This document shows, in pieces, positions 8,701 through 15,951 of a DNA stretch of 64,000 nucleotides (its first letter is position 1; each line of letters begins with the position of its first letter). The stretch is from CAZEIW01 sp964512305. Lineage in GTDB: Bacteria; Pseudomonadota; Gammaproteobacteria; Burkholderiales; Burkholderiaceae_F. Below the pieces are notes generated by a model that did no database searches, had not been told where the DNA came from, and saw only the letters and a list, made by a program, of their open reading frames with translations. Both the position numbers and the translations under genes were made by a program. The stretch spans positions 9,562-73,561 of the forward strand of contig CAZEIW010000026.1 of the NCBI GenBank assembly GCA_964512305.1, read 5' to 3'.

Positions 8701-9510
8701 GGGCAGGAACACGAGCACGTCGCCGCGCTCGCCGGCCGCCAGCTCGTCGACCGCGTCGATCACCGCGTCGGCGAGCGACTTGCGCTCGAGCGCCCGCGGC
8801 ACCGGGGAACCGCCGGCCGGGGCGGCGCGCGCGGCGCCCCGCGCATCGGAGTCCGCGTCGTCGAACGGCCGGTAGCGGATCTCCACCGGATACAGGCGCC
8901 CCGACACGTTGATCACCGGGGCGGGCTGCGCATCGGACCCGAAGTGTCGGGCGAAGCGCTCGGCGTCGATGGTCGCCGAGGTCACGATCAGCTTCAAGTC
9001 CGGCCGGCGCGGCAGCAGCTGCTTCAGGTAGCCCAGCAGGAAGTCGATGTTCAGGCTGCGTTCGTGCGCCTCGTCGATGATGATCGTGTCGTACGCGAAG
9101 AGCAGCGGATCGGACTGCGTCTCGGCCAGCAGGATGCCGTCGGTCATCAGCTTGATCGAAGCGCCGCGGCGGGTCTGGTCCGAGAAACGCACCTTGTAGC
9201 CGACCACCTCGCCGGGCGGCGTGTTGAGCTCCTGCGCGATCCGGTGCGCGATGCTCGATGCCGCCACTCGCCGCGGCTGCGTGTGGCCGATCAGCTTGTC
9301 GTGGCCGCGGCCGAGCGCGAGGCAGATCTTCGGCAGCTGCGTGGTCTTGCCCGAGCCGGTCTCGCCGCAAACGATCAGCACCGGGTGCGCCTCGATCGCG
9401 CGCGCGATGACCTCGCGCTGGCCGCTGACCGGCAGCTCGGGGGGAAAGGCGATCGCGGCCGCAGGCACCCGCGAAGGACGCCCGGGAAGCGTGAGCGAAG
9501 AAGTTTGCAC
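5704..9510 (-). CDS. hrpA: ATP-dependent RNA helicase HrpA
   Basis: A DEAH-box RNA helicase of 1268 residues (E. coli HrpA has 1300). The N-terminal core shows Walker A (GETGSGKTTQ), the DEAH box (IIDEAHERSL), motif III (SAT), and motif VI (QRAGRCGR). The HA2/OB region and the long HrpA-specific C-terminal part (DUF3418) follow. The family has been linked to mRNA processing and stalled-ribosome rescue. The start is probably GTG at 9510, only 45 bases from the divergent argA start; no ATG fits. The reading frame stops at 5704, yet the conserved tail continues in frame to 5638, so the protein appears to lose its last 22 residues. Confidence 0.93.
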   Translation of the reverse strand: MQTSSLTLPGRPSRVPAAAIAFPPELPVSGQREVIARAIEAHPVLIVCGETGSGKTTQLPKICLALGRGHDKLIGHTQPRRVAASSIAHRIAQELNTPPGEVVGYKVRFSDQTRRGASIKLMTDGILLAETQSDPLLFAYDTIIIDEAHERSLNIDFLLGYLKQLLPRRPDLKLIVTSATIDAERFARHFGSDAQPAPVINVSGRLYPVEIRYRPFDDADSDARGAARAAPAGGSPVPRALERKSLADAVIDAVDELAAGERGDVLVFLPGEREIRETAEALRKHHPPATEILPLYARLSASEQERVFKPGGGRRIVLATNIAETSLTVPGVRFVVDTGLARVKRYSYRNKVEQLRIEPVSQAAANQRAGRCGRVAAGVCVRLFDEADFERRPPFTDPEILRSSLAAVILRMKSLSLGDPAEFPFLEAPPARAIADGYQLLAELNAVDDRNELTAIGRELAALPVDPRVGRMLLAAREHQCLREMQVLAAALSVQDPRERPLAAQDGADRAHRRFADEKSDFVGYLRLWRALQERIEHKKSNRRLADELKAEYISPRRVREWIDVHSQLHQIVAEHGWRVNAAEATYEQLHLALLTGLLGNIGCKSGEADPADRREPPFLGARGIKFHVWPGSPLARKAGRWIVAAELVETSRLFARTVASVEPACVERVAGHLLKKSHGDPHWEKRPAQVVAFERATLYGLPVYQQRRVHFGPLDPARAREIFLREALVGGEYDTRAPFFQHNQRLVREIRELEHKTRRPDVLVDDELIFAFYDRLVPADVCNGAGFERWRGEAERERAKLLFLSRDELMRHEAAGATSEQFPKQLAMRGVTMALSYHFEPGAARDGVTLTVPLYALNQVDAQRCEWLVAGMLKEKVHLLLKSLPQKLRRACVPLPEYAGGFVERHGASIAPEETAPPGGLVEALIADIRDRTQVACTPSDFKLETLPAHLTMNFKVIDDGGRQLAMGRNLAALRAELGGEAQKSFQSLALQDRAAEPALQEAIVDWDFGELPQIMEIRRGGQTLIGHPAVVDQGDRCALEVFDDPAQARAAHRDGLRRLFRLQLREQIKFLEKSLASLQTAQMQASTVPALAAAWPGFEALREQVIAAALDRACLGEPWPHDRAGFVARKDEARGRLSLIAQEVARLAALIAQEAAALPKKLAAHRGFAAAAADIEQQLGRLFARNFLVDTPPAQLAHYPRYLKAIAMRLDKLKADPARDQGRQAELAALQTPWLRETAARKGVADPRLQEFRWLLEELRVSLFAQ

Positions 9511-9555
9511 TTGGAAAATCAACGACTTGCGGCGGTGCGAAGTATACTTTTCGGC

Positions 9556-10905
9556 GTGAACGACCCCGCCGAAGCCGTAGTCCAAGCGCAGACCGACGCC
9601 TCGCAGGCGCAGTTCGTCGCGTGGCTGCGCGACGTTGCGCCCTATGTGCACGCGCACCGCGGGCGCACGTTCGTGATCGGCTTCGGCGGCGAGCTGATCG
9701 AGTCCGGACGGCTCGACGCGCTGGTGCACGACCTGTCGCTGCTGCAGGCGCTGGGCATCCGTCTCGTGCTGGTGCACGGCTCGCGCCCGCAGGTGCAGGC
9801 GCAGCTGCAGCTTCGCAAGCTGCAGGCGGCGTTCGCGAAGGGCATGCGGATCACCGACCGTGCCGCGCTCGAGTGCGTCAAGGAGGCCGCCGGCGGCATT
9901 CGCCTCGGCATCGAGGCGGCGTTTTCGCAGGGGCTTCCGAACACACCGATGGCCAACAGCCAGATCCGAGTGGCAAGCGGCAATTTCGTCGTCGCGCAGC
10001 CGGTCGGGATTCTCGACGGGGTCGATTTCCAGCATACCGGGCTGGTGCGCAAGATCGACGTCGAGGCAATCCGCGCCACGCTCGCCAACGATTCGCTGGT
10101 CCTGCTGTCGCCGCTGGGATTCTCGCCCACCGGCGAAGCCTTCAACCTGATGATGCAGGACGTGGCCTGCAGCGCCGCGATCGCGCTGAGGGCGCACAAG
10201 CTGGTCCTGATCGGCGAGGCCGACGGCGCGCGCGACCGGCGCGGCGACCTTTGCGCCGAGCTGTCGCCGGAAGAAGCGGAGCGGATGATCCAGGACGGCG
10301 CGGTGGGTCAGGCCGCCGCGGTCGACCTCGCCTACCTGGTCAGGGCCTGCCGCGGCGGCGTCGCGCGCGCGCACCTGGTTCCGATGCTGCTCGACGGCGG
10401 CCTGCTGCTCGAACTGTTCACGCACGGCGGCGTCGGCACCATGGTGGCGACCGGCGACCTCGAATCGCTGCGCGAGGCCGGCGCCGACGACGTCGGAAGC
10501 GTGCTGCAGCTGATCGAGCCGCTCGAGGCCGACGGCACGCTGGTCAAGCGGCCGCGTGAGCTGATCGAGCGCGAGATCTCGCACTTCTCGGTGCTCGAGC
10601 ACGACGGCGTGATCTTCGGCTGCGCAGCGCTGTATCCGTTCCGCGAGGCCGGCATGGGCGAGATGGCCTGCCTGACCGTGCACCCGAAGCATCGCGAAGG
10701 CGGCGACGGCGAGCGCCTGCTCAAGCGCATCGAGGCGCGCGCGCGCGCCGCGGGGCTGACACGGCTGTTCGTGCTGACCACGCGCACCGCGCACTGGTTC
10801 CTGAAGCGCGGCTTCACGATGGCCGCGGTCGAGGACCTGCCGGTCGGGCGGCAGCGGCTGTACAACTGGCAGCGGCGTTCGCAGATCCTCATCAAGACGA
10901 TTTGA
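9556..10905 (+). CDS. argA: N-acetylglutamate synthase ArgA
   Basis: A 449-residue enzyme that acetylates glutamate with acetyl-CoA, the first step of arginine synthesis. An amino-acid-kinase-fold domain (FVIGFGGELIESG, LVLVHGSRPQVQAQL, KLVLIGEADG) fills about the first 290 residues. A GNAT acetyltransferase domain follows (IFGCAALYPF, MGEMACLTVHPKHREGGDGERLL), ending in ARAAGLTRLFVLTTRTAHWFLKRGF split across strands typical of ArgA. The likely start is GTG 9556; GTG 9535 is the alternative. Neither has a strong ribosome site, and a TATACT box lies only 7 bases before 9556, so a very short leader is possible. Feedback inhibition by arginine is expected from the family. Confidence 0.93.
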   Translation: MNDPAEAVVQAQTDASQAQFVAWLRDVAPYVHAHRGRTFVIGFGGELIESGRLDALVHDLSLLQALGIRLVLVHGSRPQVQAQLQLRKLQAAFAKGMRITDRAALECVKEAAGGIRLGIEAAFSQGLPNTPMANSQIRVASGNFVVAQPVGILDGVDFQHTGLVRKIDVEAIRATLANDSLVLLSPLGFSPTGEAFNLMMQDVACSAAIALRAHKLVLIGEADGARDRRGDLCAELSPEEAERMIQDGAVGQAAAVDLAYLVRACRGGVARAHLVPMLLDGGLLLELFTHGGVGTMVATGDLESLREAGADDVGSVLQLIEPLEADGTLVKRPRELIEREISHFSVLEHDGVIFGCAALYPFREAGMGEMACLTVHPKHREGGDGERLLKRIEARARAAGLTRLFVLTTRTAHWFLKRGFTMAAVEDLPVGRQRLYNWQRRSQILIKTI

Positions 10906-10944
10906 ACCCGATTGCGGGATTCCGAAAGGCGAAGGAACACTGAC

Positions 10945-11217
10945 ATGGCACGCCTCGTAAAGTGCGTGAAGCTGGGACGCGAAGCCGAGGGTCTCGATTT
11001 CGCCCCGCTGCCGGGCGAGCTGGGCAAGCGGATCTTCGACAGCGTGTCGAAGGAAGCCTGGGCCCAGTGGCAACGGCACCAGACGATGCTGGTGAACGAG
11101 AACCGGCTCAACCTTGCCGATCCGCGCGCCCGCAAGTACCTGCTGACCCAGATGGAGCAGTATTTCTTCGGCGAAGGCGCCGATACGCCGGCCGGATACG
11201 TGCCGCCGAAGGGGTAG
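10945..11217 (+). CDS. yggX: Fe(2+)-trafficking / oxidative damage protection protein YggX
   Basis: A 90-residue protein of the YggX family: MARLVKCVKLGREAEGLDF at the start (conserved Cys at residue 7), then WAQWQRHQTMLVNENRLNL and a C-terminal QMEQYFFG segment. In enteric bacteria it protects Fe-S clusters from superoxide and is linked to iron movement. The start ATG has GAAGGAA upstream. It lies 39 bases after argA on the same strand and may be cotranscribed with it; I know of no functional tie between the two. Confidence 0.95.
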   Translation: MARLVKCVKLGREAEGLDFAPLPGELGKRIFDSVSKEAWAQWQRHQTMLVNENRLNLADPRARKYLLTQMEQYFFGEGADTPAGYVPPKG

Positions 11218-11247
11218 CGGCTCGCCGGCCGCGCCCGAATCGGCGCC

Positions 11248-11874
11248 ATGCTCGAAACGGCCTTCAGCATCCTCGGCGCGCCGGTCACCTGGCTCGAGGT
11301 CGCGGCTTTCCTGCTCGCGCTCGGCTGCATCGTCTGCAACGTGTACGAGATCCACTGGGGTTGGCCGCTTGCGATCGTCTCGAGCCTGCTTTACGCGTGG
11401 CTTTTCTTCGCCAACCGCCTGTATGGCGACGTTGCGGTCCAGGGGTTCTTCGTGGTCTCGTCGGCGTGGGGTTGGTGGGAGTGGCGCTTCGCGCGGCGCG
11501 CCGGCGGGCCCGCGGCGGCGCCGGGGCCTTTGCGGGTCTCCCGGCTGGGCCGGCGCCGCCGCTTTGCGCTGGCCGGCGCGTGGCTGCTCGCATGGCCCCT
11601 GCTCGGGGCGCTGCTGCAGCGGTATACCGACACCGACGTCGCCTACTACAACGCCTTCCCGACCGCCGGGAGCTTCCTTGGCCAGATCCTGATGGCGCTG
11701 AAGTTCGTCGAGTGCTGGCCGGTGTGGCTGGTCGTCAACGTCACGGGGATGACGCTGTACGCCTTCAAGGACCTTTGGCTGACCTCGATGCTGTATGCGG
11801 TCTTCGCCGCGCTCGCCGTCGCCGGTTGGCGCCGCTGGCGCACGGCGCTCGCCCCCGCCGGGCCTGCGTCATGA
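11248..11874 (+). CDS. PnuC-family vitamin transporter (NR or thiamine)
   Basis: A 208-residue inner-membrane protein with six to seven hydrophobic helices and PnuC-family signatures: EIHWGWPLAIVSSLLYAWLFF, WGWWEWRF and VECWPVWLVVNVTGMTLY, each in the expected order. PnuC proteins carry nicotinamide riboside by facilitated diffusion; the PnuT branch carries thiamine and PnuX riboflavin. Its stop overlaps the start of a NadR-like kinase (ATGA), so transport and phosphorylation trapping are probably coupled. A thiamine-pyrophosphate riboswitch follows the pair, which keeps thiamine open as the substrate. I could not settle the substrate from sequence alone. Also called pnuC in general annotation. 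Confidence 0.85.
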   Translation: MLETAFSILGAPVTWLEVAAFLLALGCIVCNVYEIHWGWPLAIVSSLLYAWLFFANRLYGDVAVQGFFVVSSAWGWWEWRFARRAGGPAAAPGPLRVSRLGRRRRFALAGAWLLAWPLLGALLQRYTDTDVAYYNAFPTAGSFLGQILMALKFVECWPVWLVVNVTGMTLYAFKDLWLTSMLYAVFAALAVAGWRRWRTALAPAGPAS

Positions 11875-12404
11875 GCGTCGCCGTCCGCCGCATCGCGGTG
11901 ATCGGCGCCGAGTGCGTCGGCAAGACCACGCTGTGCGAGCAGCTGGCGCACGAGCTGCCCGGCGACTGGATCCAGGAGTATCTGCGCGAGTTCTGTGTCG
12001 CGCGCGGCCGCACCCCGGCCGAATCCGAGCAGGCGCACATCCTGCAAGTTCAGATCGAGCGCGAGGCCCAGGCCGAGGCGGCTGCCGCGGCACGCGGTCT
12101 TGGCTGGCTGCTGTGCGACTCGGCGCCGATCGTCACCGCGACGTACAGCATGCAGTACTTCGGCGATCGCAGCCTGCTCGACGCGGCGCTCGCCCATCAC
12201 CGCCGCTATGACGCGACGCTGCTGCTGGCACCCGACCTGCCCTGGCATGCCGACGGCATCCTGCGCGACGGTCCGGGCGTGCGCGAGCGGTTCCATGCGC
12301 TGCTCGCCGGACGGCTCTCGGGCGCCGGAATCGGCGCGCATTTGACGGCAGGCAAGGGGAAGGCGCGGCTGGCGAACGCGCGCGCCGCGCTCCGGTGCTT
12401 ATAA
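11871..12404 (+). CDS. NadR-like ATP-binding kinase (ribosylnicotinamide kinase type)
   Basis: A 177-residue P-loop protein matching the C-terminal kinase domain of NadR. The Walker A is GAECVGKTT, followed by WIQEYLREF (NadR has WEYGRDY at this point), a Walker B-like LLCDSAPIVT, and YDATLLLAPDLPWHADGILRDG, which aligns with the VILLENNTPWVADG stretch of NadR. It lacks the NadR repressor and adenylyltransferase domains. Translation overlaps pnuC by four bases, so it most likely phosphorylates the vitamin brought in by that transporter: nicotinamide riboside by homology, or thiamine if the nearby riboswitch reflects shared physiology. Its 3' end also contains the promoter of the next unit. 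Confidence 0.82.
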   Translation: MSVAVRRIAVIGAECVGKTTLCEQLAHELPGDWIQEYLREFCVARGRTPAESEQAHILQVQIEREAQAEAAAAARGLGWLLCDSAPIVTATYSMQYFGDRSLLDAALAHHRRYDATLLLAPDLPWHADGILRDGPGVRERFHALLAGRLSGAGIGAHLTAGKGKARLANARAALRCL

Positions 12405-12405
12405 T
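12400..12405 (+). promoter_or_regulatory. -10 box ahead of the TPP riboswitch
   Basis: A perfect TATAAT hexamer overlaps the stop codon of the NadR-like kinase gene. Transcription starting about seven bases downstream would begin at the first strand of riboswitch stem P1. No good -35 hexamer is visible 17 bases upstream. The placement implies that the riboswitch and receptor have their own promoter inside the upstream gene. Confidence 0.6.
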
Positions 12406-12409
12406 TCCG

Positions 12410-12528
12410 CTTCAACGCTAGGGGTCCCGCAAAAATCCGCGGCAAATGTCGCGGTCCGGGCGACCGGACGGGTGAGAAAGACCCTTGGAACCTGATCAAG
12501 TTAACACTTGCGCAGGGAAGCGTTCAAG
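12410..12528 (+). ncRNA. TPP riboswitch (THI element)
   Basis: All conserved THI-box parts are present in order: GGGGTCC at 12421-12427, GGTGAGAAAGACCC at 12471-12484, GAACCTGATC at 12488-12497, and GCGCAGGGAAGCG at 12510-12522. Bases 12410-12419 pair with 12519-12528 to close stem P1 with one mismatch. In this class, binding of thiamine pyrophosphate shuts down the downstream gene, here a TonB-dependent receptor starting 75 bases later. I did not find an obvious terminator hairpin with T-tract between the aptamer and the ATG, so control may be at translation. Confidence 0.95.
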
Positions 12529-12602
12529 GCGGCGCAGCTCGTCCCAATCTCTTCGGGGCAACCCGTCCGCCATCGCTCCCCTGCCATCGGTGCGGAGGCA
12601 CG

Positions 12603-14843
12603 ATGGCATCCTCGAATTCCAGGCAATCGCGGAAACGTCGCGCGCCGCGCGCGGCGGTCTTTCTCGCGGCATCTTCGATCGCATTGTTTGCCGCCTACGG
12701 ACCCGCCCGCGCCCAGACCGTGGCGGCGGCGCCGCTGCCGTCCGACACGGTGACGATCGAGGCGCAGCGGCTTGCGCGCCAGTCGCTCTCGGGCGGCGTC
12801 AACGACTTCTCGACCGCGCCGCTCGCGCGGACGCCGCTGGCGGTCGACGTGCTGAGCGTCGAGGACCTGGTCGACCGCGGCGTCAACAGCCTGTCCTCGG
12901 CGATCCGCGGCGAAACCTCGGTCGGGGACGACTACAACACCTTCGGCTACGTCGAGGGGCTGCAGATCCGCGGCTTCGTGCTCGACGAGGTGCTCAACTA
13001 CCGCCGCGACGGCATGCCGGTGAGCAGCCACGTCCCGGTCGCCCTCGAGAACAAGGAGGCGATCGAGATCCTCAAGGGCCTGTCGGGCATCATCGCCGGC
13101 AGCAGCGCGCCGGGCGGACTGGTCGACTACCGCCTCAAGCGGCCGACCGACAGCCCGCTGCGGGTGATCCGCGCCGAGATCTCGGAGCGCGGCTCGGCGC
13201 TCGTTCACGGCGACTTCGGCGGACGCGCCGGCGAAGGCGACCGCCTCGGCTACCGGATCAACGTCGCCGCCGAGGAGCGCCGGCCGCCGATCGACAACGC
13301 ATGGGCCAGGCGCGCGTTCGCAAGCGGCTATTTCGACTGGCGTGCGGCGCCCGACACGCTGCTCGAGCTCGAGTTCGAGCACCAGCGCGTGCGCCAGATC
13401 AGCGTGCCCGGCTACGGCCTGCTCGACACCGACGGCGACGGCATCGCCGAGACGCTGCCGCCGCCGATCGATCCGCGCATCAACCTCAACGCGCAGCCGT
13501 GGACGCAGCCCTTCGAGAGCACCGCGACCACAGGCTCGGTGCGGATCGCGCAGCGCCTCGGGCCGGCGTGGGACGCCGCGCTGCGGCTCGGCATCCAGCG
13601 CAGCGTCGCCAACGACCGCATCGCGTTTCCCGACGGCTGCAGCAGCGGACCGAACTACGTCTACCCGGGCCTGTGCGGCAACTACGACATCGATATCTAC
13701 GATTACATCAGCGACGGCGAGCGCCGCAACACGAACGACGCGGACGCGCGGCTGCACGGCCGCTTCGTCACCGGACCGGTCGACCACGAGCCCACGTTCG
13801 GCCTGCGCGTCACGCGCTACGACGAGCGCTACCCGCCGTTCCAGGCCTACAACTTCGCCGGTACCGTCAACGTCTTCGCGCCCGTCGCGCTGCCGCCCAA
13901 CGCGGCCATGACGAATCCCAATGTGCGCGTCGACCTCCACATCGACGAGCTGTCCGCCACCGACGTGCTGCGGTTCGCGCAGCGGTGGTCGGTCTGGCTC
14001 GGTGCGCGCCTGACGCGGCTGGACCAGTCGAGCGCGCTCACGCAGCCCGACGCCAGCGGCGGCCTCGAGGACGTGGCGCTCGCGCAGCACTTCTTCACGC
14101 CGTTCGGCGCGGTCGGCTACGAGCCGTGGGCCGACGGCTTCGTCTACCTGTCGGGCGGCAGCGGCGTCGAGACGGCCACGGTGCCCAATCGACCCGATCT
14201 CTTCGTCAACCCGGGCCGGGCGCTGCCGGCGCTGCGCAGCCGGCAGGTCGAGCTCGGCTTCAAGCAGACACGGGCCGGCGTGATGGCGTTCAATGCAGCG
14301 CTGTTCCAGATCGAGAAGCCGTTCCCGGACGACATCCCGCAGCCCGGCGGCCTGGCGCTGCGCGTCGCGGGCGCGCGCGTGCAGCGCCATCGCGGACTGG
14401 AGCTCGACCAGGACTGGATCGCGCTGCCGAACCTGCGGCTGAAGGCCGCCATGACGCTGCTGCAGGCCGAAACGACGCAGGCCGTCAACGGCGCCTATGT
14501 CGGCCGGGCGACCGTCAACGTTCCGCACGTGTCCGCGACGCTGCGCGATACCTGGGACCCGCCGGGACTGCCCGGACTGGCCTGGAGCAACCAGCTCGTA
14601 TTCTCCGGCCACAAGCCCGTGCTGCCGGACGCCTCGGTCGATCTGCCCGCCTACTGGCAGTGGGACACCGCGCTGCGCTACCGCGTGCAGGGGCCCGGCT
14701 CGGCATGGACCTGGCGTGCCGGCATCGACAACGTGACCGACCGCCGCTACTGGCGCGAGGCGCCGACGGCGCCGTGGGGCGCGACTTACCTGTTCCCCGC
14801 CATGGCCCGCACGGCACGCCTCGGGGTGGAGGTATCGTTCTAG
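12603..14843 (+). CDS. TonB-dependent outer-membrane receptor under TPP control
   Basis: A 746-residue outer-membrane receptor. It has a signal peptide ending near ARAQ (residue 38), a plug domain (DVLSVEDLVDRGVNSL, QIRGFVLDEVLNYRRDG, EAIEILKGLSGIIAG), a 22-strand-type barrel, and a terminal Phe (LGVEVSF), as barrels require. The plug looks like the siderophore-receptor branch. Control by the TPP riboswitch just upstream makes thiamine or a thiamine precursor or complex the likely ligand, rather than iron. Such riboswitch-controlled receptors have been described in several proteobacteria and Bacteroidetes as thiamine uptake candidates. Energy would come from TonB-ExbBD encoded elsewhere. Confidence 0.92.
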   Translation: MASSNSRQSRKRRAPRAAVFLAASSIALFAAYGPARAQTVAAAPLPSDTVTIEAQRLARQSLSGGVNDFSTAPLARTPLAVDVLSVEDLVDRGVNSLSSAIRGETSVGDDYNTFGYVEGLQIRGFVLDEVLNYRRDGMPVSSHVPVALENKEAIEILKGLSGIIAGSSAPGGLVDYRLKRPTDSPLRVIRAEISERGSALVHGDFGGRAGEGDRLGYRINVAAEERRPPIDNAWARRAFASGYFDWRAAPDTLLELEFEHQRVRQISVPGYGLLDTDGDGIAETLPPPIDPRINLNAQPWTQPFESTATTGSVRIAQRLGPAWDAALRLGIQRSVANDRIAFPDGCSSGPNYVYPGLCGNYDIDIYDYISDGERRNTNDADARLHGRFVTGPVDHEPTFGLRVTRYDERYPPFQAYNFAGTVNVFAPVALPPNAAMTNPNVRVDLHIDELSATDVLRFAQRWSVWLGARLTRLDQSSALTQPDASGGLEDVALAQHFFTPFGAVGYEPWADGFVYLSGGSGVETATVPNRPDLFVNPGRALPALRSRQVELGFKQTRAGVMAFNAALFQIEKPFPDDIPQPGGLALRVAGARVQRHRGLELDQDWIALPNLRLKAAMTLLQAETTQAVNGAYVGRATVNVPHVSATLRDTWDPPGLPGLAWSNQLVFSGHKPVLPDASVDLPAYWQWDTALRYRVQGPGSAWTWRAGIDNVTDRRYWREAPTAPWGATYLFPAMARTARLGVEVSF

Positions 14844-15004
14844 CGGCGGTCGTCGCGTGCCGAACGGATCGCTTGTACTCTCGAGTGCGTATCGCGCTCG
14901 GATAAGCGCCCGCCATGACGATCGGGAGACTGGCGTCCCGGGAGTCGATCGCCAGCGGCGCATCCCTGTTGGCTTTGAAACGCATCCGTGACAAGGAGAC
15001 GATC

Positions 15005-15916
15005 ATGACCAAGCAAGTCGTAGCGGTGATCGGTGGGACGGGTCTGCAGGGTGGTGGCGTCGTGGACGCGCTCCTGGGCGCGGGCAAGTTTGCGGTGCGT
15101 GTTGCCAGCCGCAATCCCACCAGTGACGCTTCGCGGGCGTTGGTGACGCGCGGCGTCGAGGTGGTCAAGGCCGATCTGCTCGACCCGGGCAGCCTCCGTT
15201 CCGCTCTCGAGGGGGCGCACGGAGCGTTCGTCGTGACCAACTTCTGGGATCCCGCGCAGATGCCGCGCGAGACCGAGATCGGGACGGAGGCCGTGCGAGC
15301 CGCGCGCGCCGCCGGGGTCAAGCACCTCGTCTGGTCGACGCTGCCGGACTCGGAAAAGCTGACCGGGGGGCGCCTCAAGGTCGTGCATTTCTCCGGAAAG
15401 GCCCGCGTCGACGCGGCGGTCAAGGCGGCCGGATTCGCGCGCCACACGTTCGTGATGGCGCCCATGTACTTCCAGAACTTCCTCGGCATGATGGCGCCGC
15501 AGCCCCTGCCAAACGGCGGCCGCGGCTGGGCGGTGCCGATCGATCCGGCGGCGCGCGTGATGCACGCCGGCGACGCCACAGAGGTCGGTCGCGCCGTCGC
15601 GGCCGCCTTCGCGGCCGGCGACCAGCTACCCGACGGCAGCTGCCTGGGCGTGTGCGGCGGCGTCTACTCTTTCAACGACTTCGTCGGCACGCTGAACGCC
15701 CAGGGGCACAAGCTGCAGGTGCTGCAAGTGCCCGCGGCCGTGTACGACGGCTTCTACCCCGGTGCCCACGAGATCCGCGAGATGTTCCAGTACTTCGCGG
15801 AGCACACATACTTCGGCCCGGAGCACGAAAAGCACATCGCCGCGGCGAACGCCCTCGTCCCCCGCGGATTCACGAACTTCGCCGACTGGGCTCGTGTGCA
15901 CATGAAGGCGGTCTGA
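15005..15916 (+). CDS. NmrA-like NAD(P)-binding protein
   Basis: A 303-residue atypical short-chain dehydrogenase/NmrA-family protein. The nucleotide-binding GGTGLQGG motif is at residues 10-17 and is followed by a Rossmann fold with RVASRNPTSDASRALV and VEVVKADLLDPGSL. The NmrA-type middle part includes GVKHLVWSTLPD and MAPMYFQNFLGM. Members act as redox sensors or as oxidoreductases on small molecules; this one has no partner gene that fixes its role. The start at 15005 is supported by AAGGAGA nine bases upstream; the frame is open further upstream, but without support. Confidence 0.85.
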   Translation: MTKQVVAVIGGTGLQGGGVVDALLGAGKFAVRVASRNPTSDASRALVTRGVEVVKADLLDPGSLRSALEGAHGAFVVTNFWDPAQMPRETEIGTEAVRAARAAGVKHLVWSTLPDSEKLTGGRLKVVHFSGKARVDAAVKAAGFARHTFVMAPMYFQNFLGMMAPQPLPNGGRGWAVPIDPAARVMHAGDATEVGRAVAAAFAAGDQLPDGSCLGVCGGVYSFNDFVGTLNAQGHKLQVLQVPAAVYDGFYPGAHEIREMFQYFAEHTYFGPEHEKHIAAANALVPRGFTNFADWARVHMKAV

Positions 15917-15951
15917 TGTGCGGCGTCCCAGGCATGAGCTGATTGCGAAAG

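Noticed and set aside
12603..14843. Siderophore receptor as the primary call
   Set aside because: The plug resembles siderophore receptors, but control by a TPP riboswitch points to thiamine; no Fur-box-like site was seen.
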